Of a DNA stretch of 24,844 nt, positions 8,617 through 16,988 are shown in pieces. The position numbers were made by a program, and so were the translations under genes. Every line of letters begins with the position of its first letter. Position 1 is the stretch's first letter. Location: assembly GCA_011524805.1 (NCBI GenBank), contig WTJO01000020.1, positions 1-24,844 of the forward strand. The letters run 5' to 3'. The stretch is from Alphaproteobacteria bacterium (lineage in GTDB: Bacteria; Pseudomonadota; Alphaproteobacteria; Puniceispirillales; Puniceispirillaceae). The notes under the pieces are model-generated. The model saw only the letters and a program-made list of their open reading frames with translations, was not told the DNA's origin and made no database searches.

Positions 8617-9876
8617 ATGGCTGAACAAACGCGTATCTTCACCAAACCCAATATCAGCTGGATGCTGTATGACTGGGCGTCTTCGCCTGTGCCTACATTG
8701 CATGCGACCTTTATTTTTTCTGTCTATTTCACCACCCAGATAATGCCAGAACATGGTAGTATATACTGGTCACAGATGGTTGCTATCACCACGTTGTTAA
8801 TCGGGCTGGCAAGCCCGTTTCTTGGCCGGCTGGCAGATATTAAAGGCAATATAAAACAGGCACTGATAGGCAGCAGCCTTGTCGGGGCGGGGGCGACCAT
8901 GCTGTTATGGTATGCTGTTCCTGACCCTAGCTGGGCTATCTACGCGCTGGTGATGTCTGCTATTTCGATTTTTTTTATCGAAATAGCCTTTATCTTTTAT
9001 AATGCATGGCTGGCCAGTCTGGTGCCTGCCAGTCTGACTGGCAGATTATCAGGCTATGGCTGGGGCGCAGGCTATATTGGTGCCATTTTTGCGCTTGGGG
9101 CTGTGCTGGTGATACTTATATTGCCAGATACGCCGCCTTTCGGGCTTGATGCGGACAGTCTTGAGCATATCCGTATCACAATGGTGATTGCCGGTGCGTG
9201 GTTGCTGGTATTCTCGCTTCCTCTCTTCCTGCTCTGCCCCAATCCGCCTGCTATCCGCCAGCAGAAAACAGCCTCTGTGATATCTCAGACCATTGATAGC
9301 ATAAAGATAGCTTTCAGGATTCCGGGGATGATGCGATTTTTGCTGGCACGGATGGCCTTTAATGACGGGCTGGTCACCCTGTTTGCCTTTGGCGGGATTT
9401 ATGCGGCGAAAATTTTCGGATTTTCACAACAGGATATTCTGATATTTGCTATCGGGCTGAATATTACCGCTGGCATTGGCGCTATCATTGCCGCCCCTTT
9501 AAATGACAGAGTTGGCAGCTTGCGGCTGATCAGAATATCTCTGTTCTTCCTGATACTGTTTGGAATTATCTGTATTATCGCCATATCGCCTATATTATTC
9601 TGGGCGGCCGGTCTGGCACTTGGTCTGTTTGTAGGCCCCTGCCAGTCTGCCGCACGTGCCTATATTGCGATAAAGGCACCACCAGAACAGCGTGCAAGTC
9701 TATTTGGCCTGTTTATGCTATCTGGCAAAGCAACAAGCTTTGTTGGCCCGCTGATTTACGGATGGCTGGTTTTTGGATTTGGTACAGAAAGAGCCGGCAT
9801 GGTGATTGTTGTGATACTGCTTGGCCTTGGGCTGTTATTACTGCCCCGCACCGAAGCGGCTTCCGACTCGTCATAA
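8617..9876 (+). CDS. MFS transporter, UMF1 (Atg22-like) family
   Basis: A polytopic inner-membrane protein of 419 residues with about twelve hydrophobic segments by eye. The N-terminal SWMLYDWASSPVPTLHATFI is the hallmark of the UMF1 branch of the major facilitator superfamily (usual form SWALYDWANSA...), whose distant eukaryotic relatives are the vacuolar effluxers of the Atg22 type. The first cytoplasmic loop FLGRLADIKGN corresponds to the MFS loop 2-3 motif, and the C-terminal half contains APLNDRVGSLRLIRIS, the matching internal-repeat loop. Bacterial members are mostly uncharacterised, so no substrate is assigned; amino-acid or small-metabolite efflux would be a guess. It stands alone after a 138-base gap, convergent with ccrM with only 12 bases between the stops and no obvious terminator. 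Confidence 0.85.
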   Translation: MAEQTRIFTKPNISWMLYDWASSPVPTLHATFIFSVYFTTQIMPEHGSIYWSQMVAITTLLIGLASPFLGRLADIKGNIKQALIGSSLVGAGATMLLWYAVPDPSWAIYALVMSAISIFFIEIAFIFYNAWLASLVPASLTGRLSGYGWGAGYIGAIFALGAVLVILILPDTPPFGLDADSLEHIRITMVIAGAWLLVFSLPLFLLCPNPPAIRQQKTASVISQTIDSIKIAFRIPGMMRFLLARMAFNDGLVTLFAFGGIYAAKIFGFSQQDILIFAIGLNITAGIGAIIAAPLNDRVGSLRLIRISLFFLILFGIICIIAISPILFWAAGLALGLFVGPCQSAARAYIAIKAPPEQRASLFGLFMLSGKATSFVGPLIYGWLVFGFGTERAGMVIVVILLGLGLLLLPRTEAASDSS

Positions 9877-9888
9877 GCGTGAAAAAAG

Positions 9889-10977
9889 CTATTTTGTAGT
9901 GGTTGGCGCTGTCTGTTTACGATAGCTTTGCCGCAGCTCGTCAATCGAAATCATCTTGCCCTGCTTCATCACATACCAGAATTGCCAGCCATTACATGAC
10001 GGCTGATTCTGCAAGCTGGCACCAAGCCCGTGGATTGAGCCTGTCTGGCTATCATCTGTAATCAGGCTGGCATCTGTTCTGATGCGTGCTGAAAATTGTT
10101 TGCGTGAATCAAATAGCTTGTCACCCACATTCAGCAGCCCGCCCTCAACAAGTGCCCCAAAAGGAACACGCGGTTCGGTTCGCTTTTGTGATGTTTCAAG
10201 AATGGTCATATCTGTTACAGGCTTTACTGCCCTGATACGCTCTGCCGCCAGTTTCGCATAACCGGCATCCTGTTCAATACCGATATAATGTCTACCCAGC
10301 TTTTTTGCGACTGCGCCCGTGGTGCCTGTGCCAAAAAACGGGTCAAGCACAACATCTTCGCGTTTGGTGGTTGCCAGAATAACCCGCGCCAGCAGATTTT
10401 CAGGCTTTTGCGTAGGATGTGCTTTCTGGCCAGCCTCATCTTTTAGCCGCTCGCCACCTGTGCACAATGGAATAAGCCAGTCAGAACGCATCTGAACCCC
10501 GTCATTCAGCGCCTTCATGGCTTCATAATTAAAGGTATATTTTGAATGTTCAGAATGAGATGCCCAGATCAATGTTTCATGGGCATTGGTAAATCGTCTG
10601 CCTCTGAAATTCGGCATCGGGTTGGACTTCCGCCAGATAATATCATTTAGCATCCAGAAACCCAGATCCTGAATCTGCCTGCCTATTCTATAAATATTAT
10701 GATAGCTACCTATCACCCAGATAGTGCCATCAGGTTTTAGAATCCGGCGACATTCGCCAAGCCATGCTTTCGAGAAGGAATCATAGGCGGCGAAACTGTC
10801 AAATTGATCCCATGCATCATCAACCGCATCCACAATTGTGTGGTCGGGGCGGGTGAGCTGGCCTGCCAGTTGCAGATTATAGGGCGGATCTGCAAACACC
10901 ATATCAACCGACGCAGATGGCAGTGTTGCCAGTGCTTCAAGGCAGTTTCCCGTGATGATTCTATCTGTTTTCGCCAT
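9889..10977 (-). CDS. ccrM: CcrM-type adenine-N6 DNA methyltransferase (GANTC)
   Basis: A beta-class adenine methyltransferase that modifies GANTC and acts in cell-cycle-dependent hemimethylation control across Alphaproteobacteria. With ATG 10977 as start it has 362 residues, matching Caulobacter CcrM (358). DPPY lies at 30-33 ahead of the SAM-binding DPFFGTGTT (212-220), the beta-class order. Strongly conserved blocks include WVIGSYHNIYRIG, FWMLNDIIWRKSNPMPNF, NAHETLIWAS and KAHPTQKPE. The C-terminal 95 residues (EPRVPFG..., SIH-GA, CNGW-FW) form the CcrM DNA-recognition domain. The frame is open up to a GTG at 11043, but only 10977 has a good ribosome-binding site (CTGGAAG). Two GANTC sites just upstream suggest autoregulation. 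No partner endonuclease is nearby, fitting an orphan regulatory methylase. Confidence 0.97.
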   Translation of the reverse strand: MAKTDRIITGNCLEALATLPSASVDMVFADPPYNLQLAGQLTRPDHTIVDAVDDAWDQFDSFAAYDSFSKAWLGECRRILKPDGTIWVIGSYHNIYRIGRQIQDLGFWMLNDIIWRKSNPMPNFRGRRFTNAHETLIWASHSEHSKYTFNYEAMKALNDGVQMRSDWLIPLCTGGERLKDEAGQKAHPTQKPENLLARVILATTKREDVVLDPFFGTGTTGAVAKKLGRHYIGIEQDAGYAKLAAERIRAVKPVTDMTILETSQKRTEPRVPFGALVEGGLLNVGDKLFDSRKQFSARIRTDASLITDDSQTGSIHGLGASLQNQPSCNGWQFWYVMKQGKMISIDELRQSYRKQTAPTTTK

Positions 10978-11015
10978 ATCTTCCAGCAGTAATTCTTTGT
11001 CGATATCCGAAGAAT

Positions 11016-11049
11016 GAATCATAGAATCAAATAAAGTCAACACTTTATA
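11016..11049 (-). promoter_or_regulatory. Probable ccrM leader with two GANTC methylation sites
   Basis: On the minus strand a TATAAA hexamer (11049-11044) is followed after 15 bases by GATTC (11028-11024) and, 3 bases later, a second GATTC (11020-11016), all ahead of the preferred ccrM ATG at 10977. If TATAAA is the -10, both sites lie roughly 10 to 22 bases into the transcript. No good -35 is seen (TAGGTA at 17 bases), which would suit an activator-dependent promoter. No perfect TTAA-N7-TTAA box was found here. Confidence 0.45.
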
Positions 11050-11235
11050 TGATCTTTTTAATGCAATACCTAGATATTGTGTCTAGTCGCGCACTGTCCA
11101 TTATATGTGGTAGGTAGGTCTGTTAGCATGTTCTGCAACATGGCCTATGCCTAGCTGAAATAAAAAGGGGGTGTTTCGCAGCGATAATAACAGCAATGAC
11201 CAGCACACTATAATGCGTTTAGGCGGTCTATTGGC

Positions 11236-11886
11236 CTACGCGCTTTGTATCATCCGCTTTACAGGCAAAAATGACTTTCGATGATAGGGTGTTATGCCAG
11301 ATTGGCGCATCGCGTCCTGATGTTCAGCAGTGCCATATCCTGCATTTTTATGCCAGCCATAATGCGGATATTCACGGCCAAGTGACTGCATAAGCCCGTC
11401 ACGTTCTGTCTTTGCCATTATAGAGGCGGCGGCGATAGACAGGCTTTTGCTATCGCCTTTTATAATCGGGCTGGCAGGCCAGTCAAACACGGGACACAGA
11501 TTACCATCTACCAGAATATGCGCTATCTGGATGCCTGAATTGCCAAGCTGTCCAGCCAGAGAGACAACAGCCTGCTGCATGGCAAGAAAAGTGGCCTGTA
11601 ATATCCCTATCTCATCTATCGTCACAGACGAGACATGCTGGATGGCAAAATGATGTCCATATTCAGCCGCGGTTAATTCGGCTCTGATGGTCTGATGTTT
11701 TGCTTTTGACAGCTTTTTGGAATCTGTAAGCAAGGCAGGCACATTGGCTATCTGTGCCGAATTTATCCAGAAGGCAGAGGCGGTTACAGGCCCAGCCCAT
11801 GGCCCCCGTCCGGCTTCATCTACACCAATTACCGCGCCGGACTGGCTAAATCTGGCCTCATGCTGGTAATCTGGCGCCGCTGTCAT
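11236..11886 (-). CDS. rnhB: Ribonuclease HII
   Basis: Cleaves RNA in RNA-DNA hybrids, including single ribonucleotides embedded in DNA, and so starts ribonucleotide excision repair. It has 216 residues. The signature GVDEAGRGPWAGPV (21-34) carries catalytic D23 and E24; D127 (ILVDGN) and D145 (IKGDSKSLSIAAASIMAK) complete the DEDD set. The ATG at 11886 is preceded by AGGAA that overlaps the moaB stop 6 bases upstream, so the two genes are co-transcribed. Downstream a 258-base gap leads to ccrM. No missing residue or frameshift is seen. Confidence 0.96.
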   Translation of the reverse strand: MTAAPDYQHEARFSQSGAVIGVDEAGRGPWAGPVTASAFWINSAQIANVPALLTDSKKLSKAKHQTIRAELTAAEYGHHFAIQHVSSVTIDEIGILQATFLAMQQAVVSLAGQLGNSGIQIAHILVDGNLCPVFDWPASPIIKGDSKSLSIAAASIMAKTERDGLMQSLGREYPHYGWHKNAGYGTAEHQDAMRQSGITPYHRKSFLPVKRMIQSA

Positions 11887-11892
11887 CTATTC

Positions 11893-12453
11893 CTATACCT
11901 TGCCGGAATTTCGACCTGTCACACCCCCTTCGATAAGGCGTGGCATAATTTCCACAAAATTGCAGGGTCTATGGCGGTAATCTAGCTGATGCACAAGCAG
12001 ATCATCCCATGCATCTTTACAGGCCGAGGGCGAACCGGGCAGGGCAAACAGATATGTGCCTTTTGCAACACCAGCAACAGCACGGCTTTGCAATGTAGAG
12101 GTGCCAATTTTCTGGAATGACAGATATCTGAACATCTCGCCAAACCCTTCAATCTCCTTTTCAAATATCTGTCGGAAAGCTTCGGGGGTAACATCCCGTC
12201 CTGTAAGCCCTGTGCCACCTGTCGAGATGATGCAGTCAATATCAGGCTGGTCAAGACAGTCAGATACTGTGCTGATAATGGCCTGCTGATCATCTATGAC
12301 AATATGCCTGCCTGTCAGATGATGACCTGCTGCTTCTATTCTGCCAGCCAGCAAGTCACCTGATTTATCCTCTGCAAGTGAGCGCGTATCAGACACGGTA
12401 ATCACTGCGATATTTACAGCGATAAAGGGACGGCTTTCATCTAGTCTGGACAT
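11893..12453 (-). CDS. moaB: Molybdenum cofactor biosynthesis protein B (MoaB/MogA family)
   Basis: A molybdopterin-binding protein of the MoaB/MogA fold, acting at the adenylylation or metal-insertion stage of molybdenum cofactor synthesis; in some lineages the role of MoaB remains unsettled. The 186 residues include VSDTR (20-24), the molybdopterin-binding STGGTGLTGRDVTPEA (77-92), SRAVAG (123-128) and ALPGSPSAC (137-145). The ATG at 12453 follows AGGAAAATCAT, a well-spaced ribosome-binding site. It sits between the lytic transglycosylase gene (39-base gap) and rnhB (6-base gap), with no other cofactor gene nearby, so the context does not explain its placement. The C-terminal GRNSGKV tail is typical of alphaproteobacterial copies as far as I recall. 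Confidence 0.92.
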   Translation of the reverse strand: MSRLDESRPFIAVNIAVITVSDTRSLAEDKSGDLLAGRIEAAGHHLTGRHIVIDDQQAIISTVSDCLDQPDIDCIISTGGTGLTGRDVTPEAFRQIFEKEIEGFGEMFRYLSFQKIGTSTLQSRAVAGVAKGTYLFALPGSPSACKDAWDDLLVHQLDYRHRPCNFVEIMPRLIEGGVTGRNSGKV

Positions 12454-12492
12454 ATGATTTTCCTATATATGCTGGTCCGCTATCTGCGACAT

Positions 12493-14289
12493 CTATTCTT
12501 GGATATCAAGAAAACTCTGCTGGCCTTGTTTCCAGCTATCTGCATTTCTGCCTGCCAGCAGCATTCGCAATTCCGGTGCAGGCTGGCCTAGACGCAACCG
12601 GTAAATATACAGATAAGCGATCACCCCTTTTACATAATTGCGTGTTTCTCTGGCAGGCAGTGATTCAAGCAGGGTAAAAATATCATTATCATGATCTACT
12701 TTTCTGATCCATTTATTCAGATTGCCTGGCCCGCCATTATAGGCAGCAAGTAATTTTATCAGATTATTTTCAACCACAGGCTCGTTCAGCAGATGAGAGA
12801 TATAATCCTGCCCCAGTTTCAGATTAATATGCGGATTATGAAGCCTATGTTTCCAGCTTGACCGGTAGCGTCTATCATTTGAGATAAAGGCCGCAGTGGC
12901 AGGCATAAGCTGCATCAACCCAGCAGCTTTGGCACGGCTTCTAGCGAGCGGATAGAAGCCTGATTCCTTCCGGATTATCGCATGCACCAGCGCTTGGTCA
13001 ATCTGATAGTCAAAAATAGGATCAAGCACAGGATATAAAGCACCAAGATATTCCACGCCAGTATCACGACGGTGCAGATCGGCAAGCCTAAAGGCCAGAG
13101 ACGGCATATGGTTATGCGCTGCAAAGGTGATCATGCTTAATTTCAGATGCTCGGGACATTCTTCATGCAGATAGCGCAATTCCCGCTCTGCTTCTGTCCA
13201 GTTGCCAATTTGCAACAGTGCGAATGCGCGCCGCCCCCCTCTCTGGCCTTTCAGCCAGTCCATAAAGCCGGGGTCAAACTCAGGCAGGGTGAAAGACAGA
13301 ATATTGCTCTGCCCAGATGCCTGCAACGCCATCACCCCGTAAAAGGTGAAATGATATCGCGCGGCGATTTGCAGATATGTTGCCGCCAGCTTGGGCTTAC
13401 CATCATGAAGTGCCAGCCTGTGTGCCCAGAAAGCAGCGCCTGCATGAAGCGTATCTGGCGCAGAGTCTGATTCTACCAGATTGGTAAAGAACGAGGTGGC
13501 CAGATCAAACTGTTTTGAGCGCCACGCAGCCAGCCCACCTGCCCACAGCCCCATCCATGCCTTGTCTCCACCTTTGGCAATCGCGTATCGAGCCTGCCGG
13601 ATAGCCTTGTCATCAACCCCGAAAATAAAATAGGCATGCGCCAGCTCACCGCGCAAATGTGCTTCTTCTGTTTTGGTAAGATAACGCAGACTTTCTGCCT
13701 TGTTTAGATATTCAAGCCCTCCAGACGGGTGGCCGCGTCTAATTGCCCGTCTGACCTGCCGGGCTATTTCTGCTGTGCGCCTTGGCGAGGCTCTGCCAGC
13801 ATAGCTTTCCGGGATCAATGCACGAAACCCTTGCGGGCGGAGCTGGCCAACACCGTTAAGATAGCCCTGTTTTGGCGCTTTGGCAGATTTTGTATTTTTG
13901 GGTCTGCGCCTGTCTGATAACCATTTGATGCGACTGGCCGCAGGATGGTCATTATATAGCTCAAGCCATGAAGATAATTCTGAAAAGCTGGAACGCCATG
14001 CTGTAGGGTGCAGATATTTCTGGGACAATATATGACCCATCAGCAATTCATTATCCAGCTTGCCAACCAGCTTTGCGGCACCGTCAATATCTGCTTTTTC
14101 CTGAAGCAGAAAAATTTGCCGATACCGCTCTACATCAGCCGCGGTTAAAATGTCAGGCGCAGCATAGACAGAAGAAACGATATCGCCAACATCTTTATTT
14201 TGGCTGCCAGCATATGCCAACCCGGAAATAGCGGCAGAACACAGAAATATGGAAGATAATACCAGTAAGGCCCTAGCTAATCTATGCAT
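12493..14289 (-). CDS. Soluble lytic murein transglycosylase (SLT family)
   Basis: A periplasmic enzyme that cleaves the MurNAc-GlcNAc bond of peptidoglycan with formation of anhydro-MurNAc. The true start is ATG 14289, preceded by AAAGGA at ideal spacing and giving a signal peptide (MHRLARALLVLSSIFLCSAA...AYA) and 598 residues. The open frame extends 127 codons further, but that part overlaps the upstream glycosylase gene and is not protein-like. Residues 30 to about 400 form an alpha-helical, superhelical-like region, as in Slt70. The catalytic domain has the Glu at about 442 in RKESGFYPLARS, then AAGLMQLMPATA and AYNGGPGNLNKW. A role in cell-wall turnover is secure; which family member it equals in other species is not. 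It lies in a co-directional run between the glycosylase gene and moaB. Confidence 0.93.
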   Translation of the reverse strand: MHRLARALLVLSSIFLCSAAISGLAYAGSQNKDVGDIVSSVYAAPDILTAADVERYRQIFLLQEKADIDGAAKLVGKLDNELLMGHILSQKYLHPTAWRSSFSELSSWLELYNDHPAASRIKWLSDRRRPKNTKSAKAPKQGYLNGVGQLRPQGFRALIPESYAGRASPRRTAEIARQVRRAIRRGHPSGGLEYLNKAESLRYLTKTEEAHLRGELAHAYFIFGVDDKAIRQARYAIAKGGDKAWMGLWAGGLAAWRSKQFDLATSFFTNLVESDSAPDTLHAGAAFWAHRLALHDGKPKLAATYLQIAARYHFTFYGVMALQASGQSNILSFTLPEFDPGFMDWLKGQRGGRRAFALLQIGNWTEAERELRYLHEECPEHLKLSMITFAAHNHMPSLAFRLADLHRRDTGVEYLGALYPVLDPIFDYQIDQALVHAIIRKESGFYPLARSRAKAAGLMQLMPATAAFISNDRRYRSSWKHRLHNPHINLKLGQDYISHLLNEPVVENNLIKLLAAYNGGPGNLNKWIRKVDHDNDIFTLLESLPARETRNYVKGVIAYLYIYRLRLGQPAPELRMLLAGRNADSWKQGQQSFLDIQE

Positions 14290-14351
14290 AACAATCCTTT
14301 GTATCTGACTTCTGCCGTAACAGCCAAAAATTTCTGCCCTATAACCTAGCA

Positions 14352-15194
14352 TTATCTGTCTGCTGATAATAGCGATTTTAATTGTAATAAATCCTGATAG
14401 GACAGCTTTTTCATCGCAGGCGCCCGAAGCAGATAGGCAGGATGCAAACTGGGCAGAACAGTAAATGCCTGTCCGTTCGGAGTTGATATTGTCTTTATCT
14501 GCCCGCGCAATTTCATAATGCCCGTAGTGCTGTCCAGTAACAGCTTTGCCGAACTGCCCCCCAATGCAAGAATAAGTTTCGGCTGTTTCAGCTCTATATG
14601 CCGCATCAGAAATGGTTTCAGCATCTGCATTTCTTCTGTCGAGGGTGTTCTGTTTCCCGGCGGCCGCCATGGCAGAATATTGGTGATATAGACCTCTGTA
14701 CGGCGCAACCCGACCGATAGCAGCATTTTGTCCAGCAACTGGCCTGCCGCCCCCACAAAGGGCAGCCCCATCCTGTCTTCATCACCGCCCGGCGCTTCAC
14801 CGATAATCATCAGTTCGGCATCCGGATTACCATCGGCAAATACCAGATTACTGGCTGTTTTTTTCAATGCGCAGCCGTCAAATGTTTCAAGCGCATGTTT
14901 TAGGCTGTCTAGCGTGTCACATGCCGACAGGCTCTCTGCCTGCTGAACAGGCGCAGGCGCAACATGACTGGCAGGCGCAGCAGATGCAGATACAGGCACG
15001 GCAAGGCTGGGCGCAGGCACAGGTCTGGTAGAATCTGGCGGGCTGGCCGACATCTCAACGATGGCCTCAGGCGGGCCGGCAGAGGCAATATCGTCCAGTG
15101 CCACATCTATACCAGCATCACATTGTTGCTGTAGTGCGGAAACAAGTTCTGCGAAGCCAAAATTGGCATTGTCATCACATTTTCTGTCTGGCAT
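14352..15194 (-). CDS. Family 4 type uracil-DNA glycosylase, Fe-S cysteines mostly missing
   Basis: Removes uracil from DNA to start base excision repair. From ATG 15194 the protein has 280 residues; the frame opens six bases earlier with a TTG. After an N-terminal stretch of about 95 residues rich in Ala, Pro and Ser (a probable flexible linker) comes a family 4 catalytic domain: NLVFADGNPDAELMIIGEAP with the motif GEAPGGDED (132-140), GLPFVGAAGQLLDKML, YITNILPWRPPGNRTP and the C-terminal HPAYLL (251-256). Classical family 4 enzymes bind a 4Fe-4S cluster through four cysteines. Here only C108 is in place: the partner of the first CxxC is Phe, the third is W176 and the fourth falls at Met-Leu near 191-192. 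Cysteine-poor relatives are, from memory, known in rhizobia. Catalytic activity is likely, the cluster is not. Confidence 0.88.
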   Translation of the reverse strand: MPDRKCDDNANFGFAELVSALQQQCDAGIDVALDDIASAGPPEAIVEMSASPPDSTRPVPAPSLAVPVSASAAPASHVAPAPVQQAESLSACDTLDSLKHALETFDGCALKKTASNLVFADGNPDAELMIIGEAPGGDEDRMGLPFVGAAGQLLDKMLLSVGLRRTEVYITNILPWRPPGNRTPSTEEMQMLKPFLMRHIELKQPKLILALGGSSAKLLLDSTTGIMKLRGQIKTISTPNGQAFTVLPSLHPAYLLRAPAMKKLSYQDLLQLKSLLSADR

Positions 15195-15240
15195 GTTCAA
15201 TTTACATTACGGAAAATCTGTCATAGTGGCAAAGTAGCGG

Positions 15241-15279
15241 TTGCGATGTACGTGCATGCTCTTAATCTAGTGCAGATTA
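15241..15279 (+). promoter_or_regulatory. Candidate promoter and operator-like dyad between the glycosylase gene and ETF-QO
   Basis: TTGCGA (15241-15246) and TAATCT (15263-15268) are 16 bases apart and could be a promoter for the plus-strand ETF-QO gene. The -10 is the left arm of a dyad, TAATCT-agtgc-AGATTA (15263-15279), which could bind a dimeric repressor. A TGACGTCA palindrome lies further on (15319-15326). The 153-base gap separates divergent genes, so control of both directions from here is possible. Confidence 0.3.
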
Positions 15280-15353
15280 CGAAATGTGTGTAGTAGATAA
15301 TTGATAGATTTATGACGATGACGTCAAACTAGCCGGGGTGAGGAATTTATAAA

Positions 15354-16988
15354 ATGGAACGCGAATCTATGGAATTTGACGTGGTGATTGTTGGCGGCGG
15401 CCCGTCCGGCCTGTCTTCGGCAATCAGGCTCAAACAGCTTGCTGATGAAGCTGGTAAGGAGCTGTCTGTCTGTCTGATTGAAAAAGGCAGTGAAGTAGGC
15501 GCGCATATTTTATCAGGGGCAGTGCTTGAACCACGCGCCCTGAACGAGCTGATTCCTGACTGGCAGGAAAAATCTGCACCGCTAGATACGCCTGTCGATG
15601 CAGATAAATTTGTATTTTTGACACAGACTTCGGCAATTCGCCTGCCCACCCCGCCGCAAATGAATAATCATGGCAATTATATTATTTCGCTTGGCAATTT
15701 CTGCCGCTGGCTGGCAGAACAGGCAGAAGCCATGGGCGTTGAAATCTACCCCGGTTTCCCTGCCGCAGAGGTGCTGTTTGATGAAAATGGCGCTGTAAGA
15801 GGCGTGGCAACAGGAGATATGGGCATTGGCAAAGATGGCGAAAAAACAGACGGCTATATGCCTGGCATGGATCTTATCGCCACCCAGACCATTTTTGCAG
15901 AGGGCTGTCGTGGACATCTTACCAAAGGGCTGTTTGAACGCTTTGGGCTGACAGAAGGCAAAGACCCCCAAACCTATGCTATTGGCATTAAAGAGCTGTG
16001 GGATATTGAACCTGAGAAATCAAAGCCCGGCACTGTCTGGCATTCGGTAGGCTGGCCGCTGGCAACAGATACCTATGGCGGGTCTTTTCTATATCATCTG
16101 AACGGCAATCAGGTAGCGGTTGGCTATGTTGTCGGACTTGATTATAGCAATCCCCACCTTTCGCCTTTTGAAGAATTTCAGCGTTTTAAGACACATCCTG
16201 CTGTCAGGTCGGTATTTGAAGGTGGCAGACGTGTATCTTATGGCGCACGTGCCCTTAATGAGGGCGGCTTCCAGTCTATTCCAAAGCTGACCTTCTCAGG
16301 TGGATGTCTGGTTGGATGTACAGCCGGATTTTTGAATGTGCCGAAAATCAAAGGCACCCATACAGCGATGAAATCAGGCATGCTGGCGGCAGAAGCCATT
16401 TTTGACCAGCTTATGTCAGATATGCCTGCTGGCGAAGCTGCCAGCTATGGCGGAAAAATTGAATCGTCATGGCTGTGGGACGAGCTATATAGAGTCAGAA
16501 ATATCCGTCCGGCCTTCACAAAAGGGCTGTGGGCAGGTATGAGCTATGCCGCGATTGATACCTATCTTTTGCGGGGGCGGGCACCATGGACATTTTCGCA
16601 TCATGCAGATCATGCTAATCTGAAGCCGGCAGATGCAGCGCCAAAAATTGACTATCCGAAACCTGATAATATTGTCAGCTTTGACCGCAATTCATCTGTA
16701 TATCTGTCTGGCACAAATCATGAAGAAAACCAGCCAGCCCATCTGACCCTGAAAGACAGCACGGTGCCGATTGCCCATAATCTTGCGATTTATGATGCGC
16801 CGGAACAGCGTTACTGCCCCGCAGGTGTTTATGAAATCGTCAGAGATGACGAAGGCAATAATCCGGCATTACAGATTAATGCTCAAAATTGTGTTCATTG
16901 CAAAACCTGTGATATTAAAGATCCGACCCAGAATATCAGATGGGTCACGCCCGAAGGGGGTGGCGGGCCAAACTATCCGAATATGTAG
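15354..16988 (+). CDS. Electron transfer flavoprotein-ubiquinone oxidoreductase
   Basis: A membrane-associated FAD and 4Fe-4S enzyme that passes electrons from reduced electron transfer flavoprotein (fed by acyl-CoA and amine dehydrogenases such as those for dimethylglycine and sarcosine) to ubiquinone. The 544 residues fit the family. The N-terminal FAD fold has VVIVGGGPSGLSSAIRL (10-26). Further blocks, such as HILSGAVLEPRALNELIPDW and GGSFLYHLNGNQVAVGYVVGL, are typical. The C-terminal cluster uses C488 (RYCPAGVYE), then C513, C516 and C519 in NCVHCKTCDIKDP. The ATG at 15354 follows GAGGAA at 9-10 bases. The ETF subunits are not in the window. It is divergent from the glycosylase gene and followed by a TPR lipoprotein gene. 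Intact. Confidence 0.97.
   Translation: MERESMEFDVVIVGGGPSGLSSAIRLKQLADEAGKELSVCLIEKGSEVGAHILSGAVLEPRALNELIPDWQEKSAPLDTPVDADKFVFLTQTSAIRLPTPPQMNNHGNYIISLGNFCRWLAEQAEAMGVEIYPGFPAAEVLFDENGAVRGVATGDMGIGKDGEKTDGYMPGMDLIATQTIFAEGCRGHLTKGLFERFGLTEGKDPQTYAIGIKELWDIEPEKSKPGTVWHSVGWPLATDTYGGSFLYHLNGNQVAVGYVVGLDYSNPHLSPFEEFQRFKTHPAVRSVFEGGRRVSYGARALNEGGFQSIPKLTFSGGCLVGCTAGFLNVPKIKGTHTAMKSGMLAAEAIFDQLMSDMPAGEAASYGGKIESSWLWDELYRVRNIRPAFTKGLWAGMSYAAIDTYLLRGRAPWTFSHHADHANLKPADAAPKIDYPKPDNIVSFDRNSSVYLSGTNHEENQPAHLTLKDSTVPIAHNLAIYDAPEQRYCPAGVYEIVRDDEGNNPALQINAQNCVHCKTCDIKDPTQNIRWVTPEGGGGPNYPNM

Noticed and set aside
9877..9888. Possible bidirectional terminator between the MFS gene and ccrM
   Set aside because: The 12-base gap with an A-run lacks a stem of useful length.
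10978..11043. Upstream GTG start for ccrM adding 22 residues
   Set aside because: No Shine-Dalgarno is present there, while ATG 10977 has one and matches the length of known CcrM. The alternative would place the GANTC pair inside the coding region.
14290..14670. N-terminal 127-codon extension of the lytic transglycosylase frame
   Set aside because: It overlaps the glycosylase gene and has no family resemblance, while ATG 14289 has an excellent ribosome-binding site and starts a signal peptide.
15319..15326. TGACGTCA palindrome
   Set aside because: An isolated 8-base palindrome is expected by chance at this scale and it has no partner site.
15582..15971. Minus-strand open frame of 129 codons inside ETF-QO
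   Set aside because: Shadow of the ETF-QO gene; no family resemblance and no ribosome-binding site.
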